Source: Seison nebaliae
Taxonomy: Eukaryota; Rotifera; Pararotatoria; Seisonacea; Seisonidae
Direction: 5' to 3'
Assembly: GCA_023231475.1 (NCBI GenBank)
Contig: JALJEE010002922.1
Coordinates: 1 to 64,000 of the forward strand
Length of the DNA stretch: 64,000 nucleotides
The position numbers were made by a program, and so were the translations under genes. Positions 37,368 to 50,000 of the stretch are shown piece by piece. Under the pieces are notes generated by a model. The model saw only the letters and a list, made by a program, of their open reading frames with translations, had not been told where the DNA came from and made no database searches. The number at the start of each line of letters is the position of its first letter. The stretch's first letter is position 1.

Positions 37368-39875
37368 ATGAATTATTTTCTTCTTTTAATTCTTTCTTAT
37401 GGATTCCTTCACGTAAATGCTGATTGCGATTATGAAGCATTACCTGGAATACGTTAGTCAATTCATTATGAATGTTCAAACTGAAAAATTTTAAATTAGC
37501 CGTAACTACCGATCAATTACCAAAATTACCTGATCGATTTAGTTCTGTTGTTGAAGTCTCTCAAATGGAACAGAAAACAGTTATCGTAGCGAGCGAAACA
37601 TATGATTACAAATTAAATTATCTTCGAACTGATCTCATGAAAGATGGAACAGTCATTTCCGTTTTATATGATTATTCCAAAGATATTGTAACGATTGCAT
37701 CAGGTGATGCTTGTTCGAAGAAAAAGATTGAAGATTTCAAATTTACTGATCTTATCGGATTCAATAAATTCAATTTAACATCAACTCATGTTTTCAATAC
37801 GAAAAGTATATTTTTCCCCGATACATCCAAACCATGGAAGATGGTTTGAGTCAAATAATTAAATTTCATTTTAATTCTTTCCAACAGTCGGAAATTGATA
37901 ACGTGAAAGGATATTCCAATTGCTTGGTAAGAGATAATGGTAATTATAATGCAAAAATTGAAATATTTTTTGATCGTTAATTTAAATTCTTCCATATTTT
38001 GCTTTTATATTTAATTGAAGCGACTAGTGACGGTTTACGACCGCGATTATCTCGAGTTTCGGGAGCGAATGAACAGACGAAAATTGACGACGTTTATTAT
38101 TTCGTTCAATTTGTTACCGGAATTCATAATGAATTCGGTACATTTCAAGTTGATTAATTTCTTTCGTTCTCTAAAATTCTTTATTCAAAAAATTTTCAAA
38201 TTAAGTACAACGGAAAATTTTGTGACAAAGCAGCAAAAGGAAAAGCGTTGCCTAATATCGATTATAAGTATTTCAGTGTAATGTTCGAACAAAAGATCGA
38301 TAGTCTCTTAACATTTCGACCGATTAAAGTTTTTAGTTTCCTTTTCAACATTTCTCATCTTCTCATTAGCAATATTACGATTATAATCAACAATTATTCC
38401 GTCTCGATGAAAGCGAATCCGTTGTTGCAGCTCCAACAATCAATGTCCATGATTTACGATTAGGTTAACATTACATATGTAAAATACATCCAATCTATCC
38501 AATAGGTGTCCAATATGAATACAATACGACCTATGGCAGTTGTCGGATACGAACTTTAGACCAAAATGTAGCCACTCCTGATTTTACAGTAGATAATGGA
38601 CAAATAAAAATGAAAGATCCAAAAACATTCTTCTTCTTAAAAAAAGGAGATTTCTATTACGAAGGAGAAGTTTGTAAAAATTTTTGGAAAACTATAAAAA
38701 AACTCACTTCTAAAGGCCATTGTTAGGGACACTTTGGTTGATGTTTGGATTGGAAAATACGACGAAGATGATACCAATACTTTATTTTGGGAATGGTTCT
38801 TCACTCCACCAAATACTGTGGCTGATCTCACCGAAGTTTTGCCGGCAATTCCCTTGAGAGCAAAAGTGACGAAAATCCGGAAATTCCCTAACCAATTCGG
38901 TGAAATGGATTACGTTGAATTTCTTATAAAATTTTTTTTTTTTAAAAACTTTTCATTTCAGGCTTCAACGACAGTTGAATATAATATTCATTCGATGATT
39001 CTACAGGAACCTGATATATCGGTTTTTGATGTTGGTCGATGTTATTCACCATCAATGAAACGTCATTTCATGGTATCTCTTCCCAGTTTGTTTCTATTCG
39101 TCTTTTTCGTTCTAATTATTTTTTCTTAGTTGATTATAAGGAAGCTATTTTACTTAAAAAAGAATTCTTCGTATACGAATGTCGAATTGCAATTCAAGCC
39201 GCATCTAATCTCACATCTCTTAGAGTTTCCAATATCGAAGTTCGTTTCTTTTCCTGTTTGAAATTTCTTTCACTTCTTATTCTAGTTGGATTACACGACT
39301 ACCGATATCATTGTAATATTTACATTACTCGAACGACTAGACATTGGTGAAACGACGAGTTCAATTTATTGAATCAAATTTTAATAATTCTGATTAATTA
39401 ATTTGAATTATTTTAGATATCGTCGTTTATCCGAGGTTGAATGAAGCAATTCGGTCGTTAAAGGCAAGTGTGAAATCCAGTAAATTTATAGTTCCAATAG
39501 TAACGGACTTGAAAACGGAGAAAGTTATTTGAATTTTCAGAATCAGAATAATTGATTTTTTTAGACAAAATTTATTGTGGCCCGTTCGAATAGTTTAGAA
39601 GAGATTAGTCGTCTACCGAACAGTTATCGTTCGAAGGACAAACCTCACAAAAATAGTTTTATAAATTCTTATTATTTTACCATATATAATTGTTTGCAGG
39701 TAAAGTGGGTGGAGTTGCGGCCGGAATGTTAATTCTCGGCTTACTCTTGGGTATTGTTGTAGCTTTTCTTGTTGTAAAATTCGATTTTGTTCCTAGTCGT
39801 CGAGTACCGCAAACAAGTGGTTTCCGAACATCGATTGTACTTGATCCGAACTCAAACGATTATTCATTAAATTGA
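37368..39875 (+). CDS. Secreted LolA-like type I membrane protein, copy 2
   Basis: Tandem paralogue of the gene at 34770. Exons begin 37368-37452, 37500-37843, 37888-37975 and 38021-38148 and continue to 39875 with the same intron positions and phases as copy 1. The signal peptide is MNYFLLLILSYGFLHVNA. Matching landmarks in the two copies are IHNEFGTFQ (copy 1 VHNELGAFQ), QYYDYNQQLFR (EYYDYNEKLFR), DFYYEGE (DWYYEGK), RHFMVSL (RHFMISL) and ECRIAIQAASNLTSLRVSNIE (ECRIALQRATNLTSLRISNIE, here split). A membrane helix (GGVAAGMLILGLLLGIVVAFLVV) and a 40-residue cytoplasmic tail end the protein. The copies have diverged a good deal in loops, so the duplication is not recent. Function is unknown; an extracellular lipid or protein carrier is possible by fold. 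The 3' end lies 39 nt from the stop codon of the convergent gene. Confidence 0.65.
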
Positions 39876-39901
39876 TAGTTTTAATAAGTTTTTTATTGTG
39901 A

Positions 39902-39907
39902 AATAAA
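39902..39907 (+). terminator. Poly(A) signal of LolA-like copy 2
   Basis: AATAAA 26 nt after the stop codon and only 7 nt before the stop codon (read from the other strand) of the gene at 39915. The plus-strand transcript must therefore overlap the coding region of its neighbour. Confidence 0.55.
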
Positions 39908-39914
39908 GATAAAT

Positions 39915-40490
39915 TTAAAGTTCTGTCACCGTTTTACCAGTTCCAACAAATCGAGTTTGTTGGAGGAGATGATGTGTTTGATTGACGCCATGTAAGATTA
40001 ATAAAGGATTTCTTTCGTATAATTGATCTTTCATGTAATGAGGAATAAAACTGGAAGTTTGGACATTTTCTGTTTCGGATTGAGAATGCACTAATAAGGA
40101 TTTGGCGAATGCGGCAGCTGCAATAATTTCTGCATCGTTCAAAGTTCGATATCCACCAGCCAATTTCATGATTTTTCTATAGTCATCCAAATTGTATTGT
40201 ACACCGTTTCCACGTAATCGCGACTTATTAGCAGCATCTAAAATTGCTTCTTGATCTTCTTCCATATCGCAACATAGATAAAATCGTTCACGTATCAATC
40301 CTTTCACTAATTCTTTCCAATATGCTTGAACAATGAGAATAGAGAAAGAATGAAAGAAGAAAAATTAACGATATCCGGTAATAAGTATACCTCCGAAAAC
40401 GACGAAAAGTATGAATGATAATTGAATATAATCTTTATAAGATTCGTCATGAATTGGGAAATTCACTTTTGGTTTATTCGGATAAGACAT
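39915..40490 (-). CDS. Small single-pass membrane protein, family unknown
   Basis: Exons 39915-40324 and 40370-40490 join in phase into 176 residues, starting at MSYPNKPKVNF. A short cytosolic or lumenal start precedes one membrane helix (IQLSFILFVVFGGILITGY). Then come 135 residues that look globular and helical: FYLCCDMEEDQEAILDAAN, NLDDYRKIMKLAGGYRTL, AEIIAAAAFAKSLL, and a polar C-terminus. The order of a short N-terminus, one helix, then a helical region containing Y-x-x-Y-R reminds me of the C1orf43/NICE-3 family, but I cannot confirm it. The frame upstream of this ATG stays open with non-ATG codons, so the start could lie slightly earlier in another exon. It is convergent with the LolA-like copy 2 and their 3' ends overlap. 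Confidence 0.6.
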
Positions 40491-41804
40491 CGATTGTACT
40501 TCGAAGATTTGTGTTAATTGAAGGCTCTTTTTTAGGAAATTAGTACTGAGGAACAATCTTTTAGTTTGGTCATGCACAACCGTATATATTTTCCCCTTAC
40601 TCCGCTTTCACATATTAGATTATGATTCAATGTTTATATATTGGAACGTAGTTCTAAAAGGGATATATCTGTAGCTGAGAAAGTGGTGCAAGGAATGTGT
40701 TGTATTATCAATGAAATGATGAAGTAATGAAACTGGTAAATAGAAACGAGTCAGTAAATAGAAAAATAAATATGAATTGGAGACATAATTATGAAGTGAT
40801 TGTCCGGTTGATTCATTCGATATTTCCTTTTCTTTCCAAATACGACAAAATAACGATTAAGTCAATTAGACGGGGGAAATATTTGACCTTGGAACTTAAA
40901 GAAACTGACGAGAAAGCGTCAATGATAATGCATATTTTTTCATGATTCCCTTCCAAAACTATATTCACTTACATCATCATCGTCGTCGTCGTCTATGCAG
41001 TTATCGACTAAGAAAGCGATTAGTAAACGAATTCTTTTGGGAATTCATAGCCAGAAGTAATATGACGGAGTCAAATAAATTGGAATATAACTCATTATCA
41101 TCCACCATTGAGAGATATAGAAATCTCCTTTCAGTCTACTGGGCGATGACTTGTGAGGAAATGTTGAGAAATGGGAAATTTTCTCCCATTCATTTCGAAT
41201 ATGTCGAAAACAGAGTCGGATCGGAATTATTCGATTTTTATTCCATTTCCATTCGATTGGTAATTATTAATTTGAACTTTAAATCATTCTCAAAAGAGAA
41301 AGGAGAGAATACGTGACATAATTATAATGGACTTTATGGAATTAGTAGGAAACAAATTGAAAAGCAATCCTCATTGATGGAATTAGAAAGACTTATAAAT
41401 AATCAATTATAACGAATCAGGAGAAGAGGAATGTGTTCGCCTTCTCCGTCTTCTCTTCAAAATGATATTTTTTCATCGTCTTCATTTTTAATTTATGCAT
41501 AATCTATAATGATAGTTAAACTGATATAAGATCATGGAAAATTTTACATTATAATAATTGCAACGACACTACCTTTTGCAGCCGAAAGAAAAAATATTTT
41601 TACTTTTTCATTAAATAAAATGAAAGTTCAATGAGTATGAAGAAATGGGGAAAACTAATTAAAAGGCAACTCGAATATTAGATGGGAGTAGTTTATGATT
41701 CTAATAATTTTCGCTACTTGGAAATTAATGAAAAAAAAACAACATGATAAATATTTCTTTATTTTCAACATATTTTTTTCTTATGATAAATAAAAACAAA
41801 AAAT
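40491..41804. other. Intergenic region with doubtful ORFs
   Basis: Between a minus-strand start (40490) and a minus-strand end (41805). It contains the promoter of the small membrane protein; an AT-rich TATATA lies near 40580. Two plus-strand open frames (40727-40945 and 40942-41316) overlap by 4 nt. The second contains ERYRNLLSVYWAMTCEEMLR, which looks like real protein, but no splice pattern, family or poly(A) signal supports it. It may be a decayed gene or chance. Confidence 0.4.
40942..41316 (+). CDS. Doubtful ORF, possible lone exon or relic
   Basis: A 124-codon frame with mixed composition. After a His/Arg run the part from about residue 45 to 105 (KLEYNSLSSTIERYRNLLS, then FEYVENRVGSELFDFYS) has the hydrophobic spacing of a helical domain and could end at a GTAATT donor near 41261. 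I find no upstream exon that fits, apart from the 72-codon frame ending at 40945 in a different phase. I include it because nothing else explains this open stretch. I do not recognise it. Confidence 0.25.
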   Translation: MIPFQNYIHLHHHRRRRLCSYRLRKRLVNEFFWEFIARSNMTESNKLEYNSLSSTIERYRNLLSVYWAMTCEEMLRNGKFSPIHFEYVENRVGSELFDFYSISIRLVIINLNFKSFSKEKGENT

Positions 41805-42826
41805 TTATATTTTCACATTTCGACAATCATCCGATTTCGTTGATCTGACTACTGTCGCTGTTGATGATGATGATGGTGTTTGTAATTCAATATTATCTCG
41901 CCGAGTCCTACTTTTGTGTCGTCGATAGGAAGTTTGTCGCGAACTAACTGATCGAGCATCGGCATTCTTTCCTAATGGATGAGTGGTTAATGGAGACGCT
42001 GATTTCGCTGATGCGATTGATTGAGTAGTTGATTGAGTATTATCAGTTTGTTTTGAACGAACTTTCTTTGGTCGATATATCGAGCCGGTCAACTTAAGAA
42101 CCGGTACATTGGCAACAGGTAATGTTGGCATCATTTTAGATTCGGGTGAAGTAGCGAGAATATGTTCGGACGATGAACGATCCTGACTTATCATACTTCG
42201 TGCGCTCGACGATTTTTTTATGGTTTGTTGTTGCATAGTTGACAGCGAAGATTTTTTCTCACCCATCTCAATTGTGGGATATGGTGGTCCTAAATTATTC
42301 GATATCTGATCTTCTTTCGGTTCGCCGATTAATAGAATGTTTTTAGGTAAATTGATAGTGGGACAAACTGGCGCTTTTAGCAACATCGCTCCTGTTGGAT
42401 ATGGTAAATGTTCAATCGATCTCGTTGAATTTTTCAATTCAGCTTCACTCGGATTAATTAATGTCGTCAGATAACCATTATCTGTTTCATCTAAAAATAA
42501 TTTAAAAATAAAAATAAATGAGGCTATTTTAAGATTTAGATAGAATAAAATTAACTTATTATTCTTTTTTTTCGACGTTGTCGTCCGAAAACACAACCGC
42601 AAATTGCTACAGATGCAACTAGAATTAATATGACTGCTCCGATCGTGACGACAGTTATGAGAATTTGTAAACGCATCGAATCTGATCGCACATCACCAGG
42701 TAATGTGGCGGAAATGTTGATTGTCGAATGTGAAGAGGAGAGTGACGCTTGTATGATGCTCGACTTCTTCCTACTATTTCCATTGAAAGTAGGAGTCGAA
42801 TGAAAGTTGAATGATGGTGTTGACAT
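41805..42826 (-). CDS. Single-pass membrane protein with Ser/Thr-rich tail
   Basis: Exons 41805-42490 and 42556-42826 join in phase into 318 residues. There is no cleavable signal. A Ser-rich N-terminal segment of about 50 residues with one N-glycosylation site (NIS) is followed by one membrane helix (LQILITVVTIGAVILILVAS) with Cys at its inner end (VAICGCVFG, possible palmitoylation) and a basic stop-transfer (RQRRKKR). The cytoplasmic tail of 230 residues is disordered, rich in Ser, Thr, Pro and basic patches (YRRHKSRTRR), and likely phosphorylated. The layout is that of an N-out adhesion-like or synaptic accessory protein. I recognise no family. The size and design are similar to the membrane protein at 25087, but the sequences are not. 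Confidence 0.6.
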
Positions 42827-44005
42827 AATTTCTCGTTTTTTGGAAAATTGTCAGTAATCTCCCAAAATATTCCTCATTTATTTACAAATTTGTACTGATT
42901 AAGAATGAGATAAACTTGTTTTCTGCTTTAAAGAAATTGAAGGAAATTCTGAGAAATAACTTAATAAATTATTAATCGAATATAAACAAAAAAAATAAGA
43001 ATTATTGATATATCGTTCGAGGGAATACGTATTATGACATATCCATTCGTTTAAGAATTGTTCCTTCTCCAGAACAATTTGAACTGATATCAAGTTTGAT
43101 TTATCTATTTCCATCAAATTATTCGGAAATGCATTCAGGTAAAGCGAACAAAAATGTTTCTTTTCATATAAAAAATTTGTTAGAAAAAGTTTCATAAATT
43201 CAATTAAGTTCTATGAGGAAATTTTCGAACATCTTAATAATATTTCCGTGTAATATTTATCTATTTACGTAAAAATTACTCGATTGTCTTTTGAGTTTTA
43301 TTTTGGAACATTTGTTTAAAAAAAGTGAACGAAACTGAAAACGGAATTAATAGTAAAGGAAAAGTTCCATATCAGATTCATGGAAATTACAATTTGAGAT
43401 ATAATTTATATAAATAAATATGAACATAAGAAAATATTATTAGGAGTTATATAAATTCAGTGAGATGATAATGGGATACGATAAAGATATATTTAGCTGA
43501 TAGACGAATATATGGTGATGGAGAAAATAATGATTTATTAGAAATGATAATTCGCTTGTTTTTCTGCACATATACATATGCACGAATACTAGTTTGAGTG
43601 GTATGGAGTGAAAGTGTTGTATATATGAAGTTAAAGGGGATAAATTTGAATTAGAAATAACTCCATATAACACATTGATGTTATTGGAATTGATAATAGA
43701 TGACGATTATTAGATGAGTAATAAGTCAATTGCTGAGTTAGCGAATACGGTTAATAGATTTATGAATGCTACATAATAATTCCGTCATCATCGCTATCGT
43801 CATTATTAAATGTCGGAAAAATAATATTTGCTCTAATCGATGGAGGGAGAGAATGAAATGGATTCTTTAAACGAATTATTTTAATGAGATAGATGAGGCT
43901 TGTGTCGTTAGAGGAAAGTGCAGGAGGAAATGGAAAGAGGATGGGAGAAAAGTTGGTTGTTATGTGTCGAAATGTGAGAAAGTATAGTGGATTGTTTATT
44001 AAAGA
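42827..44005. other. Intergenic region
   Basis: 1.2 kb between the 3' end of the ATPase-like gene and the start of the small membrane protein gene, both minus strand. The open frames here (for example at 42899 and 43440 on the minus strand) have no supporting pattern. Nothing else is seen. Confidence 0.5.
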
Positions 44006-47000
44006 TTAAAATGAGAAATATCTGAGAAACCATATAAATGCAGTTCGTTGGAATTTATTATCATTAGGTTGATGCGAGAGAATTCTATTCGCCCGTCGTA
44101 ATAGATGACGATGGAGCAGTTGCAATATAAGGAGAATGAGACATGTATAAATCGAAAGGAATAATGACAAGGCTGATAAATTCGGATGATGGCTATATGA
44201 ATCGAGTAAGCGGCCGTTGAAGATGAGGAATATTGTGAGAATGAAAAAGATGAAGCCAACGATGAAGATCTGCTTGACCGTTGCCGAATTGAATATGTTT
44301 TCATATGGATAACGCGATTGCTTCAGTATCACGAGGAAAGTATGTACGATCATAAATGTAACCATATAATTATTTTGACAATTATCAATAATTATCATAC
44401 GTTGAACGTAAGTCTATTGGAACAACAATTCGATTAATCATTAATACGAACACAATAATAGACCGATAATAAACGATACTATTCTTTAAAGAATTATCTA
44501 ATATCCAATTAATTGCTAATCGTATAACATTATCCTCCTCCTCCTTCTCCTCCCAATCAGATTTGTTCGCTCAGAAAAAAAAACAACTAACGATTTCTTC
44601 CCCCGATTTCGGCAAACGGAAGTCATTAATGTGCGGTTCGTAGAATTGACGTGCATCCACTGTCAACGTATTAGCAATACCAGTCAATAGGAAGAATGAG
44701 AGGTAGTAGGCGAATAAGCATGAAAATACTTCTAAACTCCCGTAAAGGAAGATGGCAGAAATGAGATTCCTGAATAAAATTATGTTTTTGACGGAAAAAT
44801 AGAAGATGGTGTAATAACGCTCGTTGAATGTAGGAGAATGTGGAAATGTTGCCAATACTACGATCGAAATACGGAAAATAGAATTGATCGATAATATTCG
44901 TATTTAGTTCATTCTCGCCCTCTTTCACATTATCTATCACCTCATGAATTTTCTTCGAATTATCTGAAGAATATTGCGCCGTGTTCAGGTCGCCGTCACA
45001 ATCGAAATAGCAGAGCGGAAGACAAATGACACTGTAGATGAAGAGTAGAATATGTTGGGTGACATTGAGTAGAACGTGACGGAATAGTATGAAAAAGATA
45101 AATGGAGTAAACGAGACAGAAACGAGACTGGTGGAAATGACTCCTATAAATTTCTGCCAATTATTCGTACAATGATTAACTTCCAATTTAATAAGATTAG
45201 ATCTAGACATTTATATAATTAACGAGAATATAACCATATTCAATTAGATTAGGTATGCGACAAATTGAATTTTTGCCTAGAAGTATTCCATCATGCATGA
45301 TTATCAACGGATGATAACTTTCATTGATCGTATCCAGATAATTCGGTTCTTCCGTAACGCAGAAATCTTAACGAAAATCACAATTTACCTTTCATTTCTT
45401 CCAACTAACTTAAATTGCAAAATGGCATTAAAATCGTATCAACCTCATCATTCGTTATATTGATTATACGATATTTATATTTACGGAAAACTAAAAAAAA
45501 CAAAAACAAATTATTAAATCCATCCTATAATTCCGTGAGTGGATGTGAAAGATTTGGGGGAGGGGAAAATAAAGGTTAAATTCTTCCAGTTCTTCTTCTA
45601 TGGAAGAAATGTAATTTGTTAAGAAGTGCCACACATGCCAATTTCCTACGGGCACTATTACTGGAATATTTATGTATATCATTCTTTTGGTGATGATATT
45701 GAATGGAAGTGAAACTAATTCTTTTCCCAATTTAGGTACGTTGATGGTAAGATGTCAATAATTTTCTGTTGAATGCATAATTGTCATACTTATGGAAAAC
45801 ATCACTCTCGCAATGATATGTTTTGCAAGGAGGAATGTCACATATTCGTCGTTATGTCTAATTGATAACGATTCATTAAGAAAACACTCATATTCATTCA
45901 TTCATGGAAAGAAATGGTAGAAATTGGATATCATATTATTCTCAATAAAAATATTTAGTCCCTCAAGGACTCAAGGTACATCATTAGAGATAAAAGAAGA
46001 TATTGGGAGGAGGATATTGTGGAAGGAAGATATGATGGAGAATCGATACGTAACAACAGACGAGATGTAATTTCTCCATCGTCGTAAAATCGGTAAAGAC
46101 AAGTAAGTGTTGTGCATGACAGAGATAATGTAGAAGTAATGATTTGTCCATTGAACGGAATTCATCATAAGTGATAATTTTCATTCTAAAAAAAATAGAA
46201 ATTATGTGATTTATTCAAGCACTTCTTCCCCATACTGAATACGGACATTAAATTTGGAATTCGTGCTACCAAATTAATCATTGGTGTGGATACAGCCCAT
46301 TTGATTTCACTTGTCAGAATCATTAACTTGAGACGAGGAGAAAGAATTAGATTGGGAATAGTATTAACAAAATTTTACTTTCGTCCTCGTCTTCTTCACT
46401 GTATCGAAGAATGACTTAATGATTTGCACAGTGCTATTGTCGTCATAATTATCGGCGTAACTCACAACGCCAAGAAAGGAGAAAGAGAATTTTCGTATTT
46501 CTCTCGAAATGGACAATTTGGCATTATGGAAACTAATTGGTTTAGCATAACATATTGCATATCCTGATTAGATTAAATGATGAGATGTTAATAAACTCAA
46601 ATTGTTAACCAGCGAAAATGTTGGCGAAGCCGGACGGTTTCAAATATTCCAATAACGTCTGAATGAATGGCAATGAATCAAAATATTTAAAATTATCATT
46701 CTCACTCATTTCATCACTACCATTAGTGATAATATCGGTATTATAATTATTATTCTTATTCGTCTTCTGTGATGGATTGTGAGTTTCATTTGAGGATAAT
46801 AAATGGAAATCTCGATAATCGATCAATGATTTTGTATCACTAATGAAAGAGATGATGGATGTAGGATCACCTTTAAGAGCATAAATATCCATATCATCTT
46901 TTCGGTTTCCGTCGATCATTTTCCGATAGACATTTAACTACCAAAAATGATTCGAGTGTGAAATGGGAAGTATGGGAAATAAACCTTTATGTCTACCGTC

Positions 47001-50000
47001 TCCCAATAAATGACACCCGAATAAGTTTTCATATGATTCTTAATAATCGGTTCGATATCGATCTGTACCGTTTTCTTACCAGAATTCAATGTTTCTAATT
47101 TGAAAATTAAATTTTTTGTATTTTCACTATTTAATTATTAATTTATAATTATTTATAGTAATTTCAATAATTATTTTAACTTCTCTAATTTGTTGATGAG
47201 GAATTGATTAATCTCATAATTCAGTAAGAGACTTTGATTTAAATTGTCAATCATTTTCCTGATACCGAAACAAGTAATCGTTTCATTACTAGTTTCGAAG
47301 AGAATTAGGGAGTATTATGATATTAGGAAAAAACGAAAATGAACCACATGAGATAATCATCCTGGGGAATGATATCTAGAATGAGAATGAATAACATATT
47401 CTGCATTTGATCTACAAATGAATGAGACATTATAAATTTGATGAATATTTACTGAACCGAAATCATGAAGAAATCCAATAGCATAATTTTGCAAGGGTAC
47501 TTCCCATTTATCAAAATAATAAGTATTGAATGAATTAGTGAACCATGGAATATCATGCACTTCCACTTGCGTTCCATCCTCTTCTTTCCTTATCGTTATG
47601 GCAGTATTATCTGAATTATTATTCACCGGTAACAACATCGATGATAAATGCAATGCTCTCGATGTAAAGATACCACTATATTCGACAATGGCCAAATTGT
47701 CGATAAATGTGCCTAAAGTTTCTTGGAGCGGAACTTCTTCTGGTTTCACTTTTTTCTTAACGACAGTTAAACCGTTTATCAATCCGTCATAATCTAGCGG
47801 TATTCCACTTCTCGGTGTAACGATGTGAATGGTTTTAGATGTAGTTGATCGTCGTCTTTTATGCCATTCTTTTGGACGAGGCGATTTGTAATCCCGATAT
47901 TTGTGCAATAATATAGATGATCGAATCTTTAATGAACTTGGCGACGTCCGATTATTTTGATTTTTATTCCGATGAAAAATTGCTGATGATTTTCGTGATT
48001 TCGATGTTGTAAAATTTAAAGACAAATGAGACATTGCTGGTGTACTTTTTGTTCTTCGTGGTATCCAATCCTTCTCCGTTTGTGTAGCTTGAGTGAGATA
48101 TCCTTTTAATTTAGTAAATTGAGATTCGGATGAATCTTTTATTAATATATCGATTTCTTCATCATTATCTTTCTGTACATCAACAATTGAGGGATCATCG
48201 GTTAACCATTGATTATATTTCTCATAATCTAAATTCTGTAACATAGTCCGATAATATGATTCGATTTCTTCAACAGGTGAGACGATTTCTGGGGCAGGAA
48301 TTGACGATGTGGTCGATGCTCGATTCTTAACATTCAATCCATACTTTAGAATGAATCGTTTGTAAATTTTTGTGATATCGATCGTCGATGTTAGTGCATC
48401 GATAACATAAACGAAATTATTGATGATTATTGATCCTCGTACAGGATTATAATGGACAGGCTTGAACATTCGTCGAAGACTTTTAAAAAAATTTCCGTTT
48501 AACGACTTACCAATGTTCGGTTCCTTGATAGCATCTTCTCCGATTGAATCGATTTTTTTTATTTTAACATTTTCATCAATTCGAACTTTCTTATCATCTC
48601 TTCGCAATACCGGCATACTATAAGATGGAAATGTTTCCGTTGTTTTAATCGCCAATCTCTTCGCTATCATATAACACATCATCTTAATTAATAAATTAAT
48701 GACAATAATAGAATCGTACTTGAAAATTAATCGGATAACTTTATAAAATAATGTGGTGGTTAATGAAAACGGATATAAAACGGTAAATGCCATTGCCACA
48801 TAATAAAGAACGTCATCATCTCGATTGGTATGGACATCGAATAGTGCAATGAAACAAATGAGAACGAACAAGAAGAATTTGATGGTGACGAAAGTTACTT
48901 TCCAATTTTGCATAGAAATTATCCGGAGTGAATGGACATTAGATATCCAAGTGGCGTAATTACTTCGATCGAATATTTTTTCGTTATTCGGATTAGCTTT
49001 CCCATATGATTTTTTCGAACTAGCACGATCAATTAAATATTCCACCGTTTCTATTAGATGATCATCATTAAATTTATGTAATCTCCCAAACAGTTCTTTA
49101 TAGAATTTTACGGATAAAGTAGCCGCTAATGAATGCTCTTTTGGTTTTATTACGACACCTTCGCAACTTCCCTGAAGTATTTTTGAATTTCGAAATAAAA
49201 TATATTTGGATTCGAGTAATGATACAGGTGAACCGGAAACTGCTTCTATTTGTTCTCCCGTTGGTATGATTCTTCTTTCAATTGTTCCATATTCAACGAA
49301 TTTCAATTGTCCGATTAACGACGAAATATCGACGAGTAGATCTTTTGATTTTATTACGAAAATATCCGTTGGCACCATTTCACCCGTTGTCAAATGTATC
49401 GTATCATCCGAACCGATAGATGAAGCCAAAAGTAATTTATGTTCAGAGAATCGAGTAATTTTAAAGAAATGATGTTTGAAATATTTTCTACCGTCTTTTA
49501 ATCGAAATAAACGTTTTGATATCATATTTTCCATAGCTAATACGGACACTAAAGCTACCCACATAATAACCGAAACATAAATCTGAAATCATAATAAATA
49601 GAATTTATTATTGAATAAATAAAACTATTTCTAACTATAGGAGGATGAAGTGAAATGATGGACAAGAGAAACATGATAAATGTGACGATTGATGAATGAA
49701 TATAATTATATTGATATATCGTAGTCAAAGTATTCCAGCTTCCATATGTATTCCTGTTCAATTCAATCGGTAACGATGTATTCAAATGATGTAAATGTGC
49801 TCTCTTCTTCATAACACCAGGAAGCATCCAAACATTTCCCTTTCTTGGCTGAGATTTACGCCAAATCGGTTTCACATTCTTTGTTATAATATGGCCAACA
49901 TTCTTTACACTAAACCGGAAACTATTCCGTATATATCGTTTATCTTTCGTCGTCGAATGAGCCATTGGTTGTAATAGAGATTCATAATAATTCGAATCAT

